Of a DNA stretch of 64,000 nucleotides, positions 52,081 through 64,000 are shown in pieces. The notes under the pieces were generated by a model, which made no database searches, was not told where the DNA came from, and saw nothing but the letters and a program-made list of their open reading frames with translations. The DNA is taken from NCBI RefSeq assembly GCF_000247815.1, contig NC_021677.1, positions 59,459,762-59,523,761 on the forward strand, given 5' to 3'. The translations under genes were made by a program, and so were the position numbers. Position 1 is the first letter of the stretch. Each line of letters starts with the position of its first letter. This stretch comes from Ficedula albicollis (Eukaryota > Chordata > Aves > Passeriformes > Muscicapidae).

Positions 52081-54849
52081 CCAGGTCCACCTGAGAATTT
52101 GCCTGAGGCAGTGTGGTGAGGGTGAGCAGGGAAACAGCAAATTTGGCCAGGGAGGGCTTGCTCAGCCAGCACAGATTGTCTCAAGTGCCTTCCTGCTGGA
52201 GCTGCTCTCAGGAGTGAAAGGCAAAAGGATCTCCACTTTGTTTTAAATTCTGACAAGACAACCAAACTTTTTGTCAGCTCTCCAAAGACTTGTCTTCACT
52301 GGTGAAAAACAGTTTTTTTTCACTGGAAGGTAACTAATGGCCAGCAGCTCTCTTCAGGTAAACAACACAGCCAAGAGAGAGCACTTGGGTTTTGCTGTGG
52401 GTAAACTCACCAAGGTCAATGCTCTGGTCTCGCTTGAAGTTGACCTCTGCAAATTTATCTCACAGGGTGCTTCAGTTTTACTGCCTTGTTTGTGTTTTTA
52501 CCTCAGGATATTGGACAAGCACTTGTTCCCCTGGGGATGGGGAAAAAAAAAAAAAAGATTTAAAAATTTAGCAGTAAAGACAAGACCAAACAATCCTCCT
52601 GAAGGGGAAAATGTCTCTACAGGGGCTAAACCAGCTGTTCTTTGTATAAGTTGACTGACACAGATGTATGTGCTTTCCCCACTGGCAGAAAACAGTGTAA
52701 ACCAAAGAGACAAGCCTGCACCCTCTAGGAAACATGATCACCAGAAAAGAAAAAAGTGCCACTAGGAAAGTGTGTTCAGCCTGTGTAAATCTACCAGCTC
52801 CTTCACAGCAAAAGGATGGAGGAGGAAACACAGTGCAGGGAGTTAACAGCACTTTTACAGGAAATTCTCCACTCCTGGTTAAAGCCCAAACACAAAAACA
52901 CAGCCTGGATTTGGGGCCAATAAAATTAATGTGAAATTGGAAAAAAACAAAGCTCTTGCTGTTTGCAAAATTACATTATGCTTTGTTATGAGTAATTACA
53001 CAATGAGAAGTTGTTTGTTTTTTTTTGTAAGAAGCCTGTCTCCAACAGAGACTGCTTAAAATCATTTAAGTGTTCTGTCTTAGAAGCAAAGTGAATTTCT
53101 TAGAAGAAAAGTGAATTAAATCACCTTTTGCCCACAGCTGAAACCAGGAAGCTGTTGGTTACTTTCAAAGCACTTGTAGAGACTTTGGCCCACCAGTATT
53201 TTAAGATTCAGAAAGGGAATGTGGATGTCTGGTCTGTGCCCTGGGTTTTTGAAACACTAGTGGACAGTTCTGGAAGAAGTTGTAGGGATTGTCTCTACCA
53301 TCATCAATTATACTGCTCCTTTTAAAAAAAGATCAAACAAACAAAAAGTTTAGATAATACTGCTTTTAACCTAATGGTCTTGAATTTTCATTAAGACATT
53401 TCCAACGTTTAAATAATGTATTTATTTGACCCAAGCAAAAGAAGTAAAAGTTAAGAAGAGTGCAGAACTCCCAGCATAATTTTCCCTTTATTTGCCCTTT
53501 CTTGTACAATAAAACTACTCTTAATCAGAGAGTTTTAAAGTTACAGAGCAGTACAAACACAGCCTGTGTCTCTGGTGTGGGTGGGGCAGGAAGTTATAAT
53601 ATCTTCAGCTAATATAAATGAGCATAAAATATAAATTAGAATAAAATATAAATGAGCATAAAATAGCAGCAGTCTTGGTGTATTTACAAAGTGCATATCT
53701 ACCCTCTGACCATCCATGCCCTCCTCTCTTCTGGAAAATCCCCCAGGGCTCCTATCTACCCTCTGACCATCCATCTCCTCTGACCTCCTCTCTTCTGGAA
53801 AATCCCCCAGGGCTCAGAAAGTACATCATCCAGGCACAGGGACAGCACAAGCCCATCATTTAGGTTGTGTGTCATGGGAGGAATGAGGATACTTTCTCTA
53901 ATAGGGTGTTTGCTGGCTGTTTGCTGAAGAAATTGTCTCTTGCTGGAGGTCATTTTCAGCTGTGCTATGAGAACAGCTTTAAGGAGACTCTTTAGTGCAA
54001 CCAGAGCAATGTCAGGAAGGTCTGAAAAAATAGTTTTCCAAAGTGTTTTTTGTTTCTTTTTTTGTTTTTTTTAAACAGAGGAAGTTGCTTTAACCTACAT
54101 ATCTACTCAGAAAATATATTTTCTGTTCCCAGGTTATTTGACTTTAGGAGAACAATAAATTCACAAGAGTTCTTAAAGAGATCAGTCATGCCTCTTTGTT
54201 TTAATGGCATATTTTGAAGTTTTGCCTCCAGAATATTGATAAGAATCAAAGTAACTTTTGATATATGGCGTTAGATATGCTCCAGGAATAAGATCCCTCT
54301 CAAGTTAGACTGTCTGCAGACAACTCAGACCACCCACCTTCAGCTTAAACACAGCCTGTTCAAAGTCTGCAGCAATTCAGATCAGAGCAGTAGCTGTCTG
54401 CTCAAACTGTGAGATCTTGGCATTCATCAGACATGTCCAGCACACATCTGATAATGCTGCTTAAACTGCCCAGGGCCATTGGAAGGCAGGTGAGGCAAAG
54501 CTAGGAAATATCAAAGTTGGAAACAGCCTAATCTTCAACTCAGCACAGTACACATTTTGAATTTCACACGCATTCCACAAAATTCCCCAGGTCCCAGAGG
54601 CTTTAATCCAGTCACTTTGCAACATATGTGTGTTTTACTTAAAAATAAATTATTCAGTATTACTTTTCCTTTCTTGTATCCAGCTGGCAACATTTTCAGT
54701 TAGTCCTACAGGAGCCAACATAACCTCCTATTAGCTATGGTATTGTCCATTTGTCTGCATCTCCAACCAGCTCTCTGCAAAGCCTTTGGACAGGGCACTC
54801 AGTTGACTTTTCAGGAAGTTAACCAAGGGGCATCCCAGTGACACTTTTC
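52081..54849. other. Intergenic sequence, no gene recognised
   Basis: Contains a 57-bp tandem repeat (53696-53816) and a short TATAAAT/GAGCATAAAA repeated tract near 53610-53665. No exon is supportable. Confidence 0.5.
53696..53816. repeat. Two-copy tandem repeat, 57-bp unit
   Basis: TATCTACCCTCTGACCATCC begins both copies (53696 and 53753). The second copy carries a short insertion of about seven bases. Confidence 0.93.
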
Positions 54850-55025
54850 CCACAGAAGCTGTGGCTGCCCCATCCCTGGCAGTGTCCCAGGCCAGGCTGG
54901 ATGGGGTTTGGAGCAATCTTGGATTGTGGAAAGTGTCCCTGTCCATGGCAGGGGGTGGAATGAGATGGGTTTGAAGGTCCCTTCCAAAACCTTTCTTTGA
55001 TTCTGTGGTTCTGTGAAACATCAGC
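54850..55025 (+). mobile_element. CR1 LINE, truncated 3' end
   Basis: Carries 'tggctgccccatccctggca', 'caggccaggctggatgggg', 'gtgtccctgtccatggcagg' and the tail 'ttgattctgtggttctgtga'. It ends just before the LTR block. Confidence 0.88.
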
Positions 55026-55150
55026 ATGGGGGCTGGTAATCTCTGACTAGGGGAACTGTGAAATTTTCCATCACGAATGGAGAATTAGCCAGAAATCCTT
55101 ACTGAAGAGATCTATGATTGGCCTCCACCTTGAATATTTTGTTTCTTTGG

Positions 55151-56140
55151 TGTTGGATCCCTGAAGCCTGGGGTTTGTTCAGCTTTCTGTGTTTTCTGGC
55201 ACTGACCCCCTGGAGAGCACTGCTTTTGACCTGAGGCCTTGGAGAAGCTTCCAAATTTGAGTGATGGAGTTAAAATCAGGGGTGTGTAATTAAATAGAAG
55301 TGTGTGCTTTCACATGGTGAGGGGTTTTAAATTTGAGGTTTTTATAATATAGTAATAGGTGTGGGACAAGATGAAGGATTTTGGGTGGTGACTCTTTTGG
55401 TGCTCATCTTCCTTCTTCCTCTTCATGGTTTCTGGCAGTAGTTTCTGGTTGGACAGTCAGTGCTGCACTGCAGATCACAGGAGTTTGGTTATTGGGTCAG
55501 AAGTATAAATAATAAAGGTGTTAATTCTCTATTGGATTGTTTAAAAGACCTTGTAACTAGCTGGATTCACCTCCATTTTGCTCACTTTTAGGTGGTAGCT
55601 GGAAATGTTGCTGAACTTTCTGTGCTTTAGATAAGATTTAATAAACAACCAAGCCTGAACACGAGAAAATTCATCTCCTTTGTGTTTTTAATCCTGACTC
55701 TGAGTGAAGACAGAAGAAACTGCAGACAAGCCACTAAGTAAGTGGTGCAGATACCACCTTTACGAAGGCTCACCCAGGGCTGCCCCAGAGTGGTGAAGAG
55801 CTGAGTGTCGCCTCAGAAAATTCATCTTCTTCGTGTTTTTAATCCTGACTCTGAGTGAAGACAGAAGAAAATGAAGACAAGACACTAATTAAGTGGTGCA
55901 GATACCACCTTTACACTTTTCCTTTCACCATCTCAGCAAGATGAGTGGTAGCTGGAAATGTTGCTGAACTTTCTGTGCTTTAGATAAGATTTAATAAACA
56001 ACCAAGCCTGAACACGAGAAAATTCATCTTCTTCGTGTTTTTAGTCCTGACTCTTAGTGAAGACAGAAGAAAATGAAGACAAGACACTAATTAAGTGGTG
56101 CAGATACCACCTTTACACTTTTCCTTTCACCATCTCAGCA
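55151..56140 (+). mobile_element. Retroviral LTR with reiterated 3' region
   Basis: The same LTR family as the minus-strand solo LTR at 17462. It opens TGTTGGATCCCTGAAGCCTG, has a TATA-like TATAAATAATAAAG at 55504 and AATAAA at 55640-55645. The first 3' end reads GTGGTGCAGATACCACC near 55742. The 3' part is then repeated: a shorter copy at about 55816-55920 and a longer copy at about 55945-56117 that again includes the polyadenylation signal. No gag, pol or env frame follows. The distal boundary is uncertain and no target duplication was found. Confidence 0.75.
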
Positions 56141-58199
56141 AGATGAACCAGATACAGCACACAGGGGGCCCCAGTTCCAGGGGTACAGAGCTGCTCAGCA
56201 CCAGGAGACTGAGACACCCCAAAAAAGGAAAAAAAGGAGAAACCAAAGATGATAAATGACCCAAAGGATGTGAATGAGGAGGTACCCCTCAATACCACAC
56301 ATATTACAAAAACTGATGGTCAGCCTGGAAACTATCAGTGGCAGATAAAAACAGCAGCAACAAATTGCCACAAGTTTTTAAAAATTACAGGCAAAAACAA
56401 AAAAAAACAAACCCAAGAGTTGCTCCATCACACTTTGTGGGTTTAAATGTGGTGCTCCCCACTGTGGGGCACAGCAATGGCTGGAAGTTTCCTTTGCTTA
56501 AGCAATTTTGAGCCACATTTATATGGAAAAAACCCCCTCTGGGTCTTTTGCAAAGACACCCACTTTGACCTGTGAACTCTGCCCTGCAGCGCAGTGCAGG
56601 AGTCTATCAGAGAATTATCACTACACGCAAGTTCTGTCCTGCTGCTTTTCCCCAGGCACGTGCTGCTGGCTATGGTTGAAGGTAAATCAAAGTGTGCATT
56701 TTTACAGCTCAGTGTGCTTTTCACCCAGCACAGTACAGCTGCTACAGCTGCAAGTGGGACCTGACCCCCGGATAAGAGATCCTTTCTGCACCCACTGTGA
56801 TCCAGAACTTTTACTTCTTCAGCTGGTGATGGAGTTTTTCCTGTCCTGCAGAAAATCACCACTGAGCTGGAAAGAGTTTTGCCACACAGGTTTGCCCTGT
56901 GCAGGGATTTTCTGCAAGGAAGCAGCACAGGAAGCTGGAGGAGGTTTTACAGCTTGCACATTTGTGATGTTTGGGAAAGGCAGGGAGAGATCTCTGAGGA
57001 TTTAGGCATGGCTGACACGATGTGAGCATTGGAACTGATGCAGATGTGTGCAGACACGGCTGGGGGTGGCACTGGGAGGAGAGGGACAGAACAGAGACTG
57101 TGATGTACATGACAGCACAGCAGCAGGGACAGCTGATGGGCTTGGTGTTGCCATTTCAGGAGGTGCCAGAAGCCCCTCTGAAGTCATGTGAAGCTGTGTG
57201 TGACCTTGGGTAAGAGTGTTCCTCCTGCAAGGAAAGTCCATTGAGGTGCTACCAGAGCTGGACCTCGTGTCCTGAGCCAGACAGAGCCAGCAAGGCCAAT
57301 CTTCCCTCTCAAATTACTGTCTCTACACATCCCAAGGAGTTCAGGACATTGCTGGGTGTCTGGGGGAGGCAAATGGCTATTCCACATTTCCCTACCCAGG
57401 TCCTGCCCTGTGGGCTTTCCCAATGTTCCAGGCACTGACTCTTCTGCTCTGCAGCCTGCCCTGATTCCTCTGGCTCAGTAGGAAAAAACTCACAATGGGG
57501 TGGACCTGGCTGACACATTCTGTCAGACAAGATTATTTTCCACTATCCAGCAGGAGACAGCATTATTCTGCAAAAACTGGTACCTTCCCAAAGCCAGAGT
57601 TGTGATCTATGATGGCATTTGCCTTGTTTTTCGTGGTCAAGAGCAGGTTGGCCAGCAGAGCCCCCTGAGAGGGAGCACAGAGCCTGGAGGATTGTTTCCT
57701 CCACACATCATGGTTTGAGAGTCACATCTGCAGCTCTCAACTCTCAGAAACTCTCAGTTTCTCTCTCAGAAACTCTTCTGCCTGTGGGCCAAGCTGAGCT
57801 GAGATCCTGGAGATGAACACATGGAAATGCTGCAGAGGGTGAGAGGGAGAGGAGGAGGGAAGCTGGAAAGAAAAACCTGAACTTTCCAACTCCTAGTGGG
57901 GAAAGCAAGAGGTGTAAGGAGGTGATATTGTGAAGCCAGGTAGAGACAAGTCACCAGGACCAAAAGGGGCCCTACACAGGATGGGACAGAGCTCAGTGGG
58001 CAGGGGACAGTCTGTCCCTGCTACCATGAGTTTGAACACCCTACCCATGCCTACAGTTGAGGGTTTTCTTGAGAAACAATTTTTCCTCCTATTTCACAGC
58101 CTTGACTTTCACCCCAGGCTGTTTGCATCTCACATCCTGCCCACCCAGGGCTCCTTTTTCACTCCAGCCTCTCTCCAGGCTGTTTCCTGGAAAGGCTGA
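56141..58199. other. Sequence after the LTR, no gene recognised
   Basis: Overlapping frames at 56443-56928 (-) and 56508-57005 (+) have no recognisable domain, retroviral or otherwise. The first 300 bases after the LTR could be decayed element interior, but nothing diagnostic is visible. Confidence 0.45.
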
Positions 58200-59640
<1,441 letters not shown>

Positions 59641-62089
59641 AGAGGAGACTCACTCCGTCTGCAGATGAGAGCAGACCCTGGCAGTGGGGGGTGATGAAAT
59701 GGCTGTTTCACAGGGCCAGAGGCAGCTCTGAGAGTTATTGCAGGTCCAGCCCATTTATTTTCTGCAGCTTTACATATTTTCAATAGCTGCTCAGCCACAT
59801 CCTTACCTATGTAACACAGGGCTGCTTTGAGCAGCGCTCGTGGGAGGGAGGGGTTGCAAATCAAATGTTGTTTCTGAGGGAGCTCTTTTTGCTCCAGGGG
59901 AGCTTGGCTTTCACTTAATTTAACAAGTTTTCTAAGAGGGTTTCCAGCTGTGCATGGAAGGATCTGCAGGGCTCCAGGCTGTCACCAGGAGCTGAGGACA
60001 CCACCAGGCCAAGTAGGGACTGTGGAACTGTGAATGCTCCTGGAGAAGAAAGGCATCTGCCCCAACATTTCCTTGGTCTGACTCATAGGACCATCCAGGA
60101 TGCTCCATACATATTTTATTTCAGCTCTTATAGTTGTTCACAGGCATGAGCAGGAGTTTCAGCCACTGAAAGCAGAGTGAATATTTTTTTTTTCCCTTGG
60201 TAGAAATCTTTCTGGCCCTCTACACTCTGGAGGAAAAAAACCCCCAAACTTATAAACTCACTACAATAGAAACAGGATTCAGCTGCACTCAAGAGTGTAG
60301 AGAAGGTGGCCAGAAATTAAAAAAAAAACCAAACAAAAAAAAAAAAAAAATGTAGAGAAGGTGGCCAGAAATTAAAAAAAAACCAACCAAACAAAAAAAA
60401 ACCAAAAAAACCCAAAAAAACAAAAACCCCTGTAATATATTACACTAAGCTTTTGATCATTTGTCCCCAGCAAATCAGGTTTTGGGAGTTATTTTATATA
60501 AGCACCAAAATTCCTAGCCCAAATATTGGCTGGAATTAAAAAGTGGCCAGAAACAATGTGGAGGGGCCTCAGGGCGTGAGCAGGAGCCCCTCAAGCTGTG
60601 TCAGCTCCAGTGGTGACTCCTGGCTGGGGATGTTGCACAGAGGGAGCTGCTGATGGCACATGGGGAGGAGTCCCCTCCTGGGGCATTCTGCAGAAGTCAA
60701 AGTCCACATAAGACTCAGACCCCACCCAAACCCCACCTCTGTCATGCCAACATCTCTGCTCTTCAGCATTTTGTTCTCCCCAGTACAGAACAAGAGTGGT
60801 TATTGCTGAAAGACTTTTTACAAAGAAGGTCAGTGCAGAAAACACCCCTGTATTGGATTTTGGGGTCAGTGCTGGAATGGCAGAAAGACCCAGCATAACA
60901 TGAAGCAAACTATTAAATATGAAAATGGGAATTAAAAATGGTATTATTGATTTTACATAATGAAAAGCAGTTTCCATGTTCTGGTTAGAAAGAAAGAAAT
61001 CCAAATTAGACAGCCCCTTATTAAAATCCCTTCACTCTATTTCTTGGTCTAGTGAAAATCCCAAGTGTGATTTTTTATTCTGCTGTCTTAAATGATTGTC
61101 TCCTTTTAATCATCAGCGAGAAAATTAACCTGCTGAACAAAGACACTTTCAGCATTTTCATATTCAGTCACATAATAAAAGACAAACTTATGCTAAAACA
61201 TCAAAATTGCTGCAAAAACCAAAGGAGAGACAAAGACGTTCCATGGGGAAAGGGAAGGAAAAAAAAAAATCTGTGTCCCAGAAGTGCAGCAATGCCCTAA
61301 ACTTCCCTGAACCCCACCTGCACATCCCTTCACTTGTCATGTCCCATCCCCAGCTCAAGCAGGAGAGTCAATTTATCACTGTTAATTTATCACTGCATCA
61401 CTCCACTGCTGCATTAGGCATAAACAAAGCCAAGCCCACGCCTACAAAAACACATTTAAGGGGTAATTAAAGCAGGATACCTGAGCAGCTTGAGGCTGCA
61501 GCAGGGAGCAGAGTGCCAATCTGGAATTTTTATCAATAGCAGGCATCACTTTAGCAGTGACAGCAGGGCTGGGAGGGGATGCTCGGTGCAAAGGGAGCTG
61601 AATTCAGGGGCTCCTTAATCTGCAGCTCCCCAGGGAGGTGAGGAGGCTGGGGTTTAATCAGAGCCATCTATTTGTCCCCAGTGTCCCTTCCCTGGCTGAG
61701 CAAGGTCACTGTGAGGAGCCTGAGCCTGGGTGCTCATTTGTATTCCCTGCATCACACCAGCTAAATTTGCCATCTCATTTAGAAGGCTCCTGTTTGCATT
61801 TTTCCTTCCATATCTCAGGCCTCATCAGAAGAAACAGGTGCTACTGGGTAAGATCCAATAAGCATTTATACATATTTACAGCAAATGCTGGACACAGGTC
61901 TTTTTTTTTTTGTGTTTTTGTTTAATATTCTGAATATTCAATAAGCAGTTCCATCTTATGCATTACAAAAGGCAGAAAGGTTAATTTGGAATCAGTGCTG
62001 TAAATATTTGCAGGGAATGAAGGATAAAAATCACAGCTGAAAGAAATAGCACTGTGTGCCAGGGTGGGAAAGAATGGCCCTGAGATAAC
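59641..62089. other. Intergenic sequence, no gene recognised
   Basis: Contains the A-rich duplicated tract at 60296-60430. Frames such as 60591-61004 (-) lack domains. No exon is supportable. Confidence 0.5.
60296..60430. repeat. Duplicated 55-bp unit within A-rich sequence
   Basis: TGTAGAGAAGGTGGCCAGAA occurs at 60296 and 60351, each followed by a long A-rich stretch with CC interruptions. A partial GTGGCCAGAAA word recurs at 60543. Confidence 0.9.
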
Positions 62090-62290
62090 ACTGTTCATAA
62101 AATCATGGAATACCCTGAAGGGACCCAGCAGACTGGAAGGATATTCCAGTCCAAGCCCTGACCAGAGCCAGCCTGGATCTGGTTCAGGGCCCATTTCAAG
62201 AGGGTGTGGGTTGCACCTCGAGATGCAAAGCACCACATCCTGCTTTAGAGCCCTGCTAAATCCAGTGCCCAATTCTTCACCAGCATTTAT
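62090..62290 (-). mobile_element. Probable CR1 LINE, diverged, minus strand
   Basis: Begins 'aaaatcatggaataccctga' then 'agggaccc' and 'ggatattccagtccaagccc', which resembles an inverted CR1 3' end. More diverged than the other copies. Confidence 0.6.
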
Positions 62291-63140
62291 TCCAAATGCC
62301 TGATGAAACAAGGCACTAATGAGTTAATGCATTAATGCAATAAGTGCAGCACTGGCCAGACTCTAAGTGTGTATTTTCTATTTTCTTTCTGCTGCAGCTT
62401 CTGTGGTTCATTGAGTTCTCACTTCCATACATTTGCAGGTAATTTGGTGGCCGTGCAAAAACAGGTTTTAAGGGGTTGCTGGGTCCAGGCAGATCAGCCC
62501 TGGATCTGTTCCGAATTACCCCCCAGACTGACAACTTGGCCCATTTTCCATCTTTTTTTCTGCAACAGCTGCCAGGACAAATGGCCACCAGAGAGGCATG
62601 AGCAGGGGACACTCACTGGAGCATCTCTGCTCCACAAACCCAAGGCAGAGGCAGAGCTGTCACAGTGATTGAGATTTCTGCAGTGCCTGATCCAGCTGCA
62701 AGCTCCTTTTTTTTTTTTTTTTCCTTTTTTAAAAATAATTCCGGAGGTGCTTTTTTGTCAATATCTATTTCTAGGTCTAACTCATTACAAACCCCACCCT
62801 GTGCCACTGAGGGTGTCAGCCATTTTTGCATTTAATTGCCTATTCCAATCATTAATGCGTGCCCATGTTCTTGGGGAGACTGTTAAAAGGTAAGCTCTTA
62901 AATTTCCCAGGCTCTCATAATAACACAGAAAATACAGTTTTTCACACTGACTAGACTGGTCAATTACAATTACACATTGACTGGCTTGGCTTTGACATTA
63001 TATCCCTTCCTGGTATTTGAAATATTCAGTTTAAAAAAAAGGTAAATAAATTAAAAAAAAATCTAGTCCCACCAGGAAACAGAGAAAGTCCCAGAGCCTC
63101 TGGGATTCCTTACAAAGAACTCCCTTAAAATCATTCCATT
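62291..63140. other. Intergenic sequence, no gene recognised
   Basis: Contains a T run near 62707-62722 and only short frames. Confidence 0.5.

Positions 63141-64000
<860 letters not shown>

Noticed and set aside
56443..57005. Opposed 161- and 165-residue frames after the LTR, considered as retroviral coding remnants
   Set aside because: No zinc knuckle, protease, polymerase or envelope motif; overlapping on both strands as expected by chance.

Overview
This window looks like nuclear DNA from a bird, probably a songbird. The evidence is about a dozen truncated CR1-type LINE 3' ends, several retroviral LTR-like blocks, a vertebrate intron-exon gene with GT-AG introns, and long intergenic stretches without coding potential. 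Assignment to songbirds rests on my impression of the LTR types and is not tested by alignment.

One protein-coding gene is clear. Five exons on the + strand between 5678 and 14891 join in frame to give a 336-residue two-pore-domain potassium (K2P) channel of the TALK branch, closest by eye to KCNK16 (TALK-1). All four introns have GT/AG borders and intron phases 0, 1, 0, 1. Both selectivity filters (TIGYG and TIGFG) and four membrane segments are intact. A polyadenylation signal lies 61 bases after the stop codon.

Layout: 1-5660 is upstream sequence with possible LTR remnants and two CR1 ends. 5678-14957 is the channel gene. 14960-64000 (about 49 kb) contains no exon that I can defend. It holds CR1 fragments, a solo LTR with a 6-bp target duplication (17462-18669), a large TTTTA/TTTCA pentanucleotide array (34821-35322), a second copy of the same LTR family with reiterated 3' ends (55151-56140), another LTR-like repeated block (58200-59640), and roughly ten two-copy tandem duplications with units of 49-126 bp.

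The assembly is visibly damaged. Four pure G runs (408, 868, 222 and 689 bp) and one 40-N gap occur. Two of the G runs separate direct copies of the same sequence. I read the G runs as gap-filling artefacts. At 17608-18707 the duplication itself is almost certainly false, because it also doubles one LTR flank and its target-site copy. I found no multi-gene system. The points most worth a second look are the cysteine-free extracellular cap of the channel, the strong internal splice donor in its last exon, and the TTTTA/TTTCA array.
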